From Kiloniellaceae bacterium (lineage in GTDB: Bacteria; Pseudomonadota; Alphaproteobacteria; Kiloniellales; Kiloniellaceae), in contig WHTV01000001.1 in assembly GCA_009377535.1 (NCBI GenBank), positions 106,421-170,420 on the forward strand: a DNA stretch of 64,000 nt. The letters are read 5' to 3'. Position numbers and translations under genes: made by a program. How positions within the stretch are numbered: the stretch's first letter is position 1; each line of letters starts with the position of its first letter. A model generated the notes under the pieces. That model was not told the DNA's origin. It saw nothing but the letters and a program-made list of their open reading frames with translations, and did no database searches. Positions 7,319-14,928 of the stretch are shown piece by piece.

Positions 7319-8764
7319 TCAGGCCGCGGCGCTGAGGGACGAGGCCGCCGCGCCGGCAGCCCGCTCGATCAGCGCCCGATGCAAGGCCCGGATGCAGGCG
7401 TCGTGGTCCCCCTCGTCGACGATGACCTGCATGTCGACCTTGCGCAGGAGGTCGTTGAAGCCGAGCGGCTCGATGCCGGCCTCGGCCAGGGCGGTGAGGA
7501 CGCGGGCCCCGAGTGCCGGCACGCGCAGGTCGCGGCCGAGGATCGAGATCACCGCCACGTTGCGCGAGTTGATCACAGCGGAGGGGAAGCGCTCGTTGAG
7601 ATCCTGCTCCACCCGCTTCACCGCCTTGGCCGCCCCCTTCAGGAAGTGGGTGATGGTGTTGGCGTTGGAGGTCTTGGCGACGATCTGCGCCTTGTGGCGC
7701 TTCAGCGTTTCGAGGATCGCCGCGTCGTAGCCCTTCACGCCGACCATGTCCTGCTCGAAGAACTCGAAGGCATAGACGCCCTTCAGGCCGGTGATGATCT
7801 CCACGGCCGGCGCCTTGGCCGCGAGGTCGCCGCGGATCACCGCGCCCGGGCTTTCCGGCTCGAAGGTGTTCTTGATGCGCAAGGGGATGCAGGCCTGGCG
7901 CAGGCCCTTGGCGGCGCTCGGATGGATCGCCTCCATGCCCATGTTGGAGAGCTGGTCGGCGACGTCGTAGTTGGTCTCCGCGATGGGCTTCACCGCCGCG
8001 GCTCCGACCAGCTTCGGGTCGGCGGAAGACAGGTGGAACTCCTTGTGGATCACCGCCTCCACGGCGCCGACCTCGACGGCGATGCGCGAGAAGGTCAGCT
8101 CACTGTAGCCGCGGCCGTAGAGCCCCACCAGACCCTCCTCGCACTGGACATAGCCGGTGACGATGGGCAGTTGGCGGGAGAGGTCGAGGGCCACGAAGGC
8201 CTCGGCGATGCGCTGGTCGAGCTTTTTGAAGCCGTTCTCGCGCCAGCCGGTCAGGTCGACGAAGGTCGCGTTCACATCCGCGCGCTGCAGCCGCAGCATC
8301 AGGTTGTGGGCGCTGTGCGCTTCGCCGACGCCGCACAGCATCTCGCGCACGGCCATCAGGTGCTCCGGCAGCTTGAAGTGGCCGAAGGAACAGAGGCGTC
8401 GCAGGTCCATAAGGCAGCTGCGCACGCCTTCTATGCGCTCCTCGACGAAGCGGTCGGCCAGGGCGATGTCGGCCGAGTCGTCGAGGACGTCCCGGTTCTT
8501 CTCGTGCATGGCCGCGCCGGTGCGGGTCAGCGCATCGCCCCAGGCCCACTCGCTTTCCGAGCCGGCGTAAAGCGCATAGACGCCGGCTTCGCCGGTCTTC
8601 TTGTGCTCCAGCAGCAGGTCGGTCATGCCGCTGTAGGCGGAGACGACGAAGACGCGGTTGTAGAGTTCCGTAGCCTGGCGATCGCCGATCATGATGTCGT
8701 TCACCACGGTATCGACTGCCGACGTGGAGGTGCCGCCGATCTTATGGACGGTCGGATTGGTCAT
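7319..8764 (-). CDS. ask_ect: Ectoine-specific aspartate kinase (Ask_Ect)
   Basis: 481 aa. Begins with the kinase motif VHKIGGTS and ends with ACT-type regulatory repeats (VAVISILGRDLRVPALGARVLTALAEAGIEPLGF). It phosphorylates aspartate, the first step toward aspartate semialdehyde. Placed last in the ectAB-ectC-ectD run, it is the specialised aspartokinase found in many ectoine clusters, thought to be less feedback-inhibited by lysine and threonine. The gap to ectD is only 54 bp, which supports one operon. It is unlikely to be the housekeeping LysC, given context and the HKIGGTS motif. Confidence 0.92.
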   Translation of the reverse strand: MTNPTVHKIGGTSTSAVDTVVNDIMIGDRQATELYNRVFVVSAYSGMTDLLLEHKKTGEAGVYALYAGSESEWAWGDALTRTGAAMHEKNRDVLDDSADIALADRFVEERIEGVRSCLMDLRRLCSFGHFKLPEHLMAVREMLCGVGEAHSAHNLMLRLQRADVNATFVDLTGWRENGFKKLDQRIAEAFVALDLSRQLPIVTGYVQCEEGLVGLYGRGYSELTFSRIAVEVGAVEAVIHKEFHLSSADPKLVGAAAVKPIAETNYDVADQLSNMGMEAIHPSAAKGLRQACIPLRIKNTFEPESPGAVIRGDLAAKAPAVEIITGLKGVYAFEFFEQDMVGVKGYDAAILETLKRHKAQIVAKTSNANTITHFLKGAAKAVKRVEQDLNERFPSAVINSRNVAVISILGRDLRVPALGARVLTALAEAGIEPLGFNDLLRKVDMQVIVDEGDHDACIRALHRALIERAAGAAASSLSAAA

Positions 8765-8818
8765 GGCTTGCCTGCGTTTGTCCTAGATATTCGATCCTGG
8801 GTCCGCGCCTGCAGCTGC

Positions 8819-9721
8819 CTAAGCGGCCAGCTTCAGAGGTTGCGGCGCCCGCTCGCTGAGGAAAGCCGGGCGCGGCCTGCTGGCGCCGAAGGGCTCGACC
8901 ACAGCATTGCTCATCGCGTTGTATGCGAAGAAGGCGTTGGAGCGCGGGAAGGGGGTGATGTTGCTGTTGGAGCCGTGCATCAGGTTGCAATCGAATACGG
9001 TGGCCGACCCGGCCTTGCCTGTAGCGACAGCGATTCCGCCGGCTTCCACCATGCGGGCCAGCGACTCGTCGTCGGGAACGCCGTACTCCTGTTTCTTGAG
9101 GGACTTCTTGTAGTGGTCGTCGGGCGTTTCGCCGACGCAGGACAGGAACCACCAGTGCGATCCCGGGATCACCATCAGCGGGCCGTTGAAGCTATCGTTG
9201 TCGGTCAGCGCCACTGAAATGCTGAGGGCCCGCATGCGCGGCATGCCGTCCTCGACGTGCCAAGTTTCGAAGTCCGAGTGCCAGTAGAATTCCTTGGCAC
9301 GGAAGCCCGGCTTGAAGTTCAGGCGGGACTGGTTGACGTAGATGGCGTCGTCCAGCACCTGGCTGACCAGTCCGGCCAGGCGCGGGTCGCGCGCCAAGCT
9401 GTCGAACAGAGGGCTCACCTTATGGATTTCGAAGATGGTGCGCACCGTGCCGCTCCCCGGCTCGGTAATGGTGCTCTCCCGCTCGGTTATCGTGGGCTCG
9501 CGGCTCAAGCGCCCCAGTTCGGCGCGCAGCGCCGCCACTTCCTCGCCATCCAGCAATTCGGGGAGAATCAGATAGCCGTCGCGCTCATAGTCCGCGAGCT
9601 GACGCGGCGACAAAGGTCCCACGGAGCGCTCGGCGTTGCCGTAGACCACCGGGTCGAGCCGCGGCAGCCATTCGGGAGAGGGCGCAATGCGCGATGGATA
9701 GGGATCTTCCAAGGGTCTCAT
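8819..9721 (-). CDS. ectD: Ectoine 5-hydroxylase
   Basis: 300 aa. The EctD signature is intact: F-x-WHSDFETWHVEDGMPRMRALS supplies the first Fe ligands (HSD) and substrate contacts, and the distal His is in NLMHGSNSNITPF. This Fe(II)/2-oxoglutarate dioxygenase converts ectoine to 5-hydroxyectoine, using O2. There is a small internal echo (PTITERESTITEP) that does not disturb the core. It lies 60 bp after ectC. The presence of ectD means hydroxyectoine, useful against heat and drying, should be made as well as ectoine. Confidence 0.96.
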   Translation of the reverse strand: MRPLEDPYPSRIAPSPEWLPRLDPVVYGNAERSVGPLSPRQLADYERDGYLILPELLDGEEVAALRAELGRLSREPTITERESTITEPGSGTVRTIFEIHKVSPLFDSLARDPRLAGLVSQVLDDAIYVNQSRLNFKPGFRAKEFYWHSDFETWHVEDGMPRMRALSISVALTDNDSFNGPLMVIPGSHWWFLSCVGETPDDHYKKSLKKQEYGVPDDESLARMVEAGGIAVATGKAGSATVFDCNLMHGSNSNITPFPRSNAFFAYNAMSNAVVEPFGASRPRPAFLSERAPQPLKLAA

Positions 9722-9781
9722 TTACTCCTCGTCCGGTTGCTCTTTCATGTACCTCATCACGTGCTTTGAACGAACCGAGCC

Positions 9782-10177
9782 TCAAACGGCCTCCTCTTCC
9801 TCCAGTGCATAGGCGCCGTCGGGGCCGTGCACTTCCTTGCCGTTGACGGGCGGATTGAAGCAGCAGGCCATGACCATCTCGGCCTCGCCGCGCAGGATGT
9901 GCTCGTCGTGCTTGTCGAGGGCGTACATCACGCCGGGCCGGATCGCGTGCACCTCGCCGGTGGCGCAGTCCTCGATGGAACCCTCCCCGGAGATGCAGTA
10001 GACGGACTCCATGTGGTTCTTATAGTGCATGCGAAGCTCGGCGCCCTGGTAGATCGTGGTGATGTGGAAGCTGAAGCCCATGGCGTCGCCCTTCAGCAGC
10101 AGGCGCACGCTCTCCCAGCCTTGCGAGACGATCCGGCGCTCGCTGTCCTTGGCTGTGTTGTAGTCCCTGACGATCAT
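9782..10177 (-). CDS. ectC: L-ectoine synthase
   Basis: 131 aa cupin, normal length. [45 protein letters not shown] starts the family pattern; [20 protein letters not shown] and [18 protein letters not shown] carry the Glu, Tyr and His positions that bind the catalytic iron in studied EctC proteins. It closes N-gamma-acetyl-diaminobutyrate to ectoine with loss of water. It begins only 14 bp after the ectAB stop, so the genes are almost certainly cotranscribed. Confidence 0.97.
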   Translation of the reverse strand: MIVRDYNTAKDSERRIVSQGWESVRLLLKGDAMGFSFHITTIYQGAELRMHYKNHMESVYCISGEGSIEDCATGEVHAIRPGVMYALDKHDEHILRGEAEMVMACCFNPPVNGKEVHGPDGAYALEEEEAV

Positions 10178-10191
10178 CTTATTCTTCTCCT

Positions 10192-12033
10192 TCAGGCCGC
10201 GGCGGCCGCACGATGGGTTTCCGCGAAGGCTTTTGCCAGAATGTCGAGGCCGGCGTCCAGCTGCTCCTGTTTGATGGTCAGCGGCGCCAGCACCTTCACG
10301 ATCTGATCCTGCGCGCCGGAGGTCTCGATCACCAAGCCGCGCTCGAAGCAGGCGGCACAGATCGCCGAGGCCGTCTTGCCCTCGCCGACGTCGATGCCGC
10401 GGAACATGCCGCGCCCCTTGGTGGCGTAGCCGTGTTTCTTGGCGATCTCCGCCAGGCGCTCGCCCAAGTGCTCGCCCTTGGCGGCGATCTTCCCGGCGAA
10501 GGCACCGTTCTTCCAGAACTTCTCCAGCGCCACCCTGGCCGTGACGAAGGCGTGGTTGTTGCCGCGGAAGGTGCCGTTGTGCTCGGCCGGCTGCCAGATG
10601 TCATGCTCCGGCTTCAGCAACACCATGGCGAAGGGCAGTCCCATGCCGGAGAGCGACTTAGCCAGGGTGACGATATCCGGCGAAATGCCCATCTCCTCGA
10701 AGGAGAAGAACGTTCCGGTGCGCCCGCAGCCGGCCTGGATGTCATCGACGATCAGCAGGCTGCCGTGCTTATGCGCCAGCTGCTCCAGGGCCTGCATCCA
10801 CTCGGTCGATGCGGCATTGAGGCCGCCCTCGCCCTGCACCGTTTCGACGATGAAGGCCGCCGGCGCCTCGAGGCCGCTGGACGAGTCGTCGAGCATCTGC
10901 CCCAGCATCTCCAGGCCCGTGGTGCCGTCGGCGAGGTAGCCGTCGTAGGGCATCCGGGTGACTCCCTCGAGCGGCAGGCCGGCGCCGCCGCGGTGGTAGC
11001 CGTTGCCGGTGCAGGCCAGCGCCCCCAGGGTGACACCGTGGAAGCCGTTGGTGAAGGCGACCACCTGGCGGCGCCCGGTCACCTTGCGGGCCAGCTTGAG
11101 GGCCGCCTCGACGGCATTGGCGCCGGTCGGGCCGGTGAACTGCAGGCGGTAGTCCATGCCGCGCGGCTCAAGGATGATCTTCTCGAAGGCGCCGATGAAT
11201 GCGCCTTTGGCCTCGGTATACATGTCGAGGCCATGGGTGACGCCATCGCGCAGAATATAATCGACCAGCGCCAGCTTCATGTCCGGATCGTTATGTCCGT
11301 AGTTCAGCGTCGAGCAGCCCGCCAGGAAGTCGATGTAGCGGCGGCCGTCCGCGGCAATCAACTCGGCGCCCTGGGCGCGCTCGAAGACGATCGGGAAGCT
11401 GCGGCAGTAGCTGCGGACTTCCGATTCTCTGCGGGTGAAGGTCTCGATGGCTGCGGACATGAAGGGCCTCAAATGCTGTGACGGGGGGAATGGGCGGCGG
11501 GCGACGCGATCGAAGGGGCCGATTTCCACCAGATGCTCGGTGTCGTGCCGGCCGCCGAAATGGGCCTCGCGCTCGAAGTGCGCGTCGTCGGCGATCGGCG
11601 CGCCGAGATCGTCGGCGATGGCGCGGAACAGCGCCCAGGATGCCGCGTTGTCGCGGGTGATGGTGCTGTGAATGTAATGGACCGGCGCGCAGGCCTTGCG
11701 CTTCAGCAGCTCGCGGACAAGTTGCTTAGCGACGCCGCGACCGCGCGCGTCGGGGTGAACGGCGACCTGCCAGACGAACAGCGTGTCCGGCTTCTCCGGC
11801 GGCAGGTAGCCGGAGACCCAGCCGATCGGCTTGCCGTCGGCCTCCGCCAGGGCACAGGTGCCGGCAAAATGCGAACACTGCAGAAGGTTGCAGTACATGG
11901 AATTGTCGTCGAGCGCCTCGATGCTCTTGATGAGCGCCCAGATCCGCGCCCCGTCGGCTTTGCGCGGCCGGCGGTAGGTGACCGCCCGGCTTTTCTGGCT
12001 GCGGGGGGCATGAACGGCTTGGTCGAGTTGCAT
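10192..12033 (-). CDS. ectAB: EctA-EctB fusion: diaminobutyrate acetyltransferase plus diaminobutyrate-2-oxoglutarate transaminase
   Basis: 613 aa from the ATG at 12033, which has GGAGAAG 7 bp upstream; the ORF-track start 16 codons earlier lacks support. Residues 1 to about 175 are EctA, a GNAT acetyltransferase ([18 protein letters not shown] acetyl-CoA loop). After a short linker ([17 protein letters not shown]) a complete EctB begins at M192: [38 protein letters not shown], and the PLP lysine in LAKSLSG. Together they make diaminobutyrate from aspartate semialdehyde and acetylate it. These are normally two genes. The M192 codon still has GAGG 6 bp upstream, and a TGA lies in the +1 frame at 11469-11471, so separate EctB synthesis or a single-base error must be considered. 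Confidence 0.9.
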   Translation of the reverse strand: MQLDQAVHAPRSQKSRAVTYRRPRKADGARIWALIKSIEALDDNSMYCNLLQCSHFAGTCALAEADGKPIGWVSGYLPPEKPDTLFVWQVAVHPDARGRGVAKQLVRELLKRKACAPVHYIHSTITRDNAASWALFRAIADDLGAPIADDAHFEREAHFGGRHDTEHLVEIGPFDRVARRPFPPSQHLRPFMSAAIETFTRRESEVRSYCRSFPIVFERAQGAELIAADGRRYIDFLAGCSTLNYGHNDPDMKLALVDYILRDGVTHGLDMYTEAKGAFIGAFEKIILEPRGMDYRLQFTGPTGANAVEAALKLARKVTGRRQVVAFTNGFHGVTLGALACTGNGYHRGGAGLPLEGVTRMPYDGYLADGTTGLEMLGQMLDDSSSGLEAPAAFIVETVQGEGGLNAASTEWMQALEQLAHKHGSLLIVDDIQAGCGRTGTFFSFEEMGISPDIVTLAKSLSGMGLPFAMVLLKPEHDIWQPAEHNGTFRGNNHAFVTARVALEKFWKNGAFAGKIAAKGEHLGERLAEIAKKHGYATKGRGMFRGIDVGEGKTASAICAACFERGLVIETSGAQDQIVKVLAPLTIKQEQLDAGLDILAKAFAETHRAAAAA

Positions 12034-12065
12034 TGTGGTCTTCTCCAGGCGGCGGAATTGGCCAG

Positions 12066-12094
12066 ATAATTTGTATATCAAACTAAATTGTCAA
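12066..12094 (-). promoter_or_regulatory. Promoter of the ectoine operon
   Basis: Read on the minus strand: TTGACA, 17-bp spacer, AATTAT, in an AT-rich island, 33 bp before the ectAB ATG. The -35 is a perfect consensus and the spacing is ideal. Confidence 0.7.
12070..12082. promoter_or_regulatory. Candidate EctR operator overlapping the ectA promoter
   Basis: TTTG-TATAT-CAAA is a dyad lying between the -35 and -10 of the ectoine promoter. MarR-type EctR1 repressors bind dyads over the -10 region of ectA promoters, and ectR is transcribed away from this spot. The 12034-12341 gap otherwise holds only AT-rich sequence and the ectR leader, with no further gene seen. Confidence 0.5.
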
Positions 12095-12341
12095 CCGTAA
12101 AGGCAGGGCCGATCCGGCGCCGCCGGATAAGAATTCAGGAATATTGTTCGGAAATGCGCGCGAGATGGCAAAGTTCCTGAAATCTAACAAGACTCACAGA
12201 TCGAAGTGAAGATGAAGTATGGAGAAAAGATATTTCGTTAGCAGAACTAAATGCCTTATTGGCCGGCCTGGGGCAGGGCCTTAGAATCCAGGCAAGAAAG
12301 GTTCGATTCTCGAAGCAGTCACGGAAGGCGACAGAAGCTCC

Positions 12342-12827
12342 ATGCAGCGGCGCTCACAGCAGGCCCTCTCAGCCATGCGCCAGATCCTGCGCGCGACGGA
12401 GAACTATGGCCGCAAGCTGGCCCGCTCGACGGGGCTGACGGCCTCCCAACTCCTGCTGCTGCAAGTGCTCGACCAGCACGGCGAGACCACGGCGGGCCAG
12501 ATCGCCGCCCACATGGGCATCACCCAGGCGACCACCACCAGCCTGCTGCACAAGCTGGAGGCGCGCAATCTGGTGAGCCGCCAGCGCGGCGACAGCGACC
12601 GCCGCCAGGTCTGGCTGTCGCTCACCGAGGAGGGCCGTGAGAAGCTCGCGGCGGCGCCGGACGGTCTGCAGGGAATTTTCAAGGAGCGATTCGAGAATCT
12701 GGATTCCTGGGAACAGGCCATGCTGGTCGCCGCCCTGGAGCGGGTCGTCGCCATGCTCGATGCGGAGGCCCTGGACGCGGCACCGGTGCTCGACGTGGGC
12801 GCCCTCGACCGTGACCAGCAGCCCTAA
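12342..12827 (+). CDS. ectR: MarR-family regulator of ectoine genes (EctR type)
   Basis: 161 aa MarR protein. The winged helix reads LDQHGETTAGQIAAHMGITQATTTSLLHKLEARNLVSRQRGDSDRRQVWLSLTEEG, flanked by dimerisation helices. It is divergent from ectAB, the standard place for EctR1, a repressor that responds to osmotic conditions. A modest GGAAGG lies about 12 bp before the ATG. The C-terminal Ala/Asp-rich tail is variable. Identity as EctR rests on position and family rather than on a diagnostic motif. Confidence 0.85.
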   Translation: MQRRSQQALSAMRQILRATENYGRKLARSTGLTASQLLLLQVLDQHGETTAGQIAAHMGITQATTTSLLHKLEARNLVSRQRGDSDRRQVWLSLTEEGREKLAAAPDGLQGIFKERFENLDSWEQAMLVAALERVVAMLDAEALDAAPVLDVGALDRDQQP

Positions 12828-12840
12828 GCGTCTGGGCCGC

Positions 12841-13281
12841 CTAGCGGCTGACCACCACCATCTTCTCGATGACGTCGTCCATCTGCCGGTCGTCGACCAG
12901 GATGTGGAGAACCTCCAGCGTGGGCAGCAGGTTGCTCCGCTTGCCGATCCGGATCACCGGGTTCTTGCCGGGGATCAGCATGCGGCGTTCCCCGAAATTG
13001 AGCCGCAGGAAGAGGTCGCCGTCCTCCTCGAACCACCAGGGCTCGGGGTGCCGGTAGGTCATCCGCTTGACGGTCTCGCCGTTCTCTTCGACGTACTCGT
13101 GGCTCGGGTAGGTGTAGTCCGGATCGTGCGCCAGGCCGATCTGGTGATCGAGGCCGGTCAGGAAGATGCGGCGCAGGTCTTCCATGCGGCGGTCGACCAG
13201 CTTCTTGCGGCGCGCCGGATTGTGGGTGCGCGGCGCCCGGGCGGGCACCACAAAGTCGAGTTCTGCGCGGGAAACGGAAAT
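12841..13281 (-). CDS. Conserved hypothetical protein, start codon uncertain
   Basis: About 136-146 aa, unrecognised. It contains RRMEDLRRIFLTGLDHQIGLAHDPDYTYPSHEYVEENGETVKRMTYRHPEPWWFEEDGDLFLRLNFGERRMLIPGKNPVIRIGKRSNLLPTLEVLHILVDD, a soluble mixed alpha/beta pattern rich in aromatic residues. The ORF track begins at GTG 13251, which has no ribosome site. Ten codons upstream an ATT at 13281 has a strong GGAGG exactly 5 bp before it, so either a rare ATT start or a base error (ATG) is likely. Its 3' end lies 13 bp from the convergent ectR stop. Confidence 0.6.
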   Translation of the reverse strand: MSVSRAELDFVVPARAPRTHNPARRKKLVDRRMEDLRRIFLTGLDHQIGLAHDPDYTYPSHEYVEENGETVKRMTYRHPEPWWFEEDGDLFLRLNFGERRMLIPGKNPVIRIGKRSNLLPTLEVLHILVDDRQMDDVIEKMVVVSR

Positions 13282-13607
13282 GAGAACCTCCAGGCGCCTT
13301 GCCGCGCCGGCTGTGAACAGGAAGCCGAATCCTAGCGGAAAGGGTAGAATTTGTCAAAAAGCGACACCCTGTCGTTTTTACGACAAGGCAAGATTTGTTC
13401 TGCAAGAGAATGCGCCCGGCGTTTCACCGTCGCTCCGGCAGCGGCACCCATGGATCGTCAGCCGCAGCCTTCCTCAGTCCAAGGAGCATCGGTCGCCGCG
13501 TTGTGAAAAATCCGTGTCTGCCGCCTTCTTGCCGGTCTCTTCGGGCAGATGATAGCTTCGCGGCGGTTTACCGGCCGGCGACGGCATCAGCAGGGGACGC
13601 GGCAGGA
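13282..13607. other. Divergent intergenic region with clustered CGACA/TGTCG dyads
   Basis: No gene is seen. At 13362-13385 the half-site CGACA / TGTCG occurs three times in alternating orientation (CGACA-N3-TGTCG-N6-CGACA), within a longer imperfect inverted repeat TTGTCAAAAAGCGACA / TGTCGTTTTTACGACAA (13351-13386). This could be an operator for the minus-strand hypothetical gene, or a small hairpin with a T5 run. The rest is ordinary sequence leading to csaA. Confidence 0.4.
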
Positions 13608-13967
13608 ATGACAGCTGACCAGGGGACTTCCCCGGAAATCACTTACGAAGACTTCGCGCGGGTCGACGTGCGGGTCGGCACCATCGTCGATGCTCAGCCC
13701 TTTCCCGAGGCGCGGCGACCGGCGCTGAAGCTGTGGGTCGACCTGGGCGCGGCGATCGGCGTGAAGAAGACCTCGGCGCAGATCACCCTGCACTACGACC
13801 CTGGCCGCCTGGTCGGCAAGCAGGTCGCCGCGGTGGTGAATTTCCCGCCGCGCCAGATCGGCAAGTTCATGTCGGAAATTCTGGTGCTCGGCTTTCCCGA
13901 CGAGGCGGGCGAGGTGGTGCTGGTCACGCCGGACCTGCCGGTGCCCAACGGCGGCCGGCTCTACTAG
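13608..13967 (+). CDS. csaA: CsaA-type tRNA-binding domain protein
   Basis: 119 aa. Almost the whole protein is one tRNA-binding OB fold: YEDFARVDVRVGTIVDAQPFPEARRPALKLWVDLGA, KKTSAQITLHYDPGRLVGKQVAAVVNFPPRQIGKFMSEILVLGF. CsaA is linked in Bacillus to protein export as a chaperone and forms dimers that can bind tRNA. The ATG at 13608 was chosen because it begins the conserved region; the ORF-track start 71 codons earlier adds low-quality sequence. It is convergent with the next gene and has no functional partner nearby. Confidence 0.88.
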   Translation: MTADQGTSPEITYEDFARVDVRVGTIVDAQPFPEARRPALKLWVDLGAAIGVKKTSAQITLHYDPGRLVGKQVAAVVNFPPRQIGKFMSEILVLGFPDEAGEVVLVTPDLPVPNGGRLY

Positions 13968-13994
13968 CTCGACTGCACTCTACTAGCTTGACTG

Positions 13995-14777
13995 CTAGGT
14001 GATGTTGAAGCGCTGCAGGACATCGGCGAGGTCGTCGCCGAACTGGCTGCCGCGGCGGATCAGCCCGACGTTCATCGGCAGGGCCTTGAGCTCCGCATGG
14101 TCGGGATCCAGGCTGGTCAGCAGGGCCACCGGAATCGACTTTGTGGCGGGCATGGAGGCCAGGGCACAGGCCAGGTCGACGCCGCTCATGCGCGGCATGA
14201 CCTGCGCGGTGATCACCAGATCCGGCTTGGTCTCGAGGATGAGCTCCAGCGCCTCGATGGGATTCAGGACGGCGGAGACGCGGTAGCCGCAGGCCGCCAG
14301 CTCACGGCCGACGACCCTGGCGGCGGATCGCTGCGGCAGGACCAGCGTCACGTCCTTGTCCATGATGGTGACGTCTTCGACGTTGAAGGTCTTCTGCTGC
14401 GGCAGCTCGCGCAGCACGGCGGCGACCTTGTCGAGGTCCACCTTTTCGCCGTCCAGCACCGCGCTGATACGGTCGGCGAAGGCGATCAGGTCGTCGGCAT
14501 GCTGGGCTCCGACGGCATCGATCTCGTTGAGGTATTCATCCAGGCGGTGGGTCAGGGGACCGAAGCCGACCAGGTTCACCGCACGGGCCTTCATGCGCAG
14601 GTTGGCCGATTCCTGGGACAGGATCTTGGCGGCCTCTTTCGGGTTGAGGATGCCGTTCTTGACCTGCTGGACGCGCAGCTCGAGGTTGCTGACGAGATCT
14701 CGGGCCTCGTCGATGACCTCGCTCTCCACCTGGGAATCGAGTTCCTCTTCCGAAATCAATCCACGCGTAACGGCCAT
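13995..14777 (-). CDS. Pseudo-receiver protein with HPt-like N-terminal helices
   Basis: 260 aa from the ATG at 14777 (GGAG close upstream). Residues about 15-135 are helical with an HPt-like look (NLVGFGPLTHRLDEYLNEI). Residues about 140-260 have the length and pattern of a response-regulator receiver, but the acidic pocket is gone (TLVLPQRSAAR in place of V-DD) and the phospho-acceptor site reads ITAQVMPRMSG, with Ala where Asp is expected. Hence it is probably a phosphorylation-independent signalling adaptor. Its partners are unknown; the neighbouring EnvZ-like kinase is one possibility but is a separate transcription unit. Confidence 0.7.
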   Translation of the reverse strand: MAVTRGLISEEELDSQVESEVIDEARDLVSNLELRVQQVKNGILNPKEAAKILSQESANLRMKARAVNLVGFGPLTHRLDEYLNEIDAVGAQHADDLIAFADRISAVLDGEKVDLDKVAAVLRELPQQKTFNVEDVTIMDKDVTLVLPQRSAARVVGRELAACGYRVSAVLNPIEALELILETKPDLVITAQVMPRMSGVDLACALASMPATKSIPVALLTSLDPDHAELKALPMNVGLIRRGSQFGDDLADVLQRFNIT

Positions 14778-14928
14778 GGCCTTCTCCAAACCTTACAGTA
14801 CGATATTTTTTGCTTAAGTGGCGGCCGGACTAGGTTAGGCCGGCAGGAGTTAACGCCGTATAAACAGGTCAAATCGCCAGGAAAGGTGAGCACAACCGTG
14901 CCGGGAAGCCGGCGGACTTCGGTCCGGA

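Noticed and set aside
7379-9217. 612-aa plus-strand ORF across ask and ectD
   Set aside because: Shadow of two clear minus-strand genes; its His/Val/Ala/Gly/Asp-rich composition is typical of antisense frames in GC-rich DNA.
12299-12325. GGTTCGATTC, like the T-arm of a tRNA, upstream of ectR
   Set aside because: The flanking bases cannot form a 5-bp T stem, and no acceptor or anticodon stem is present.
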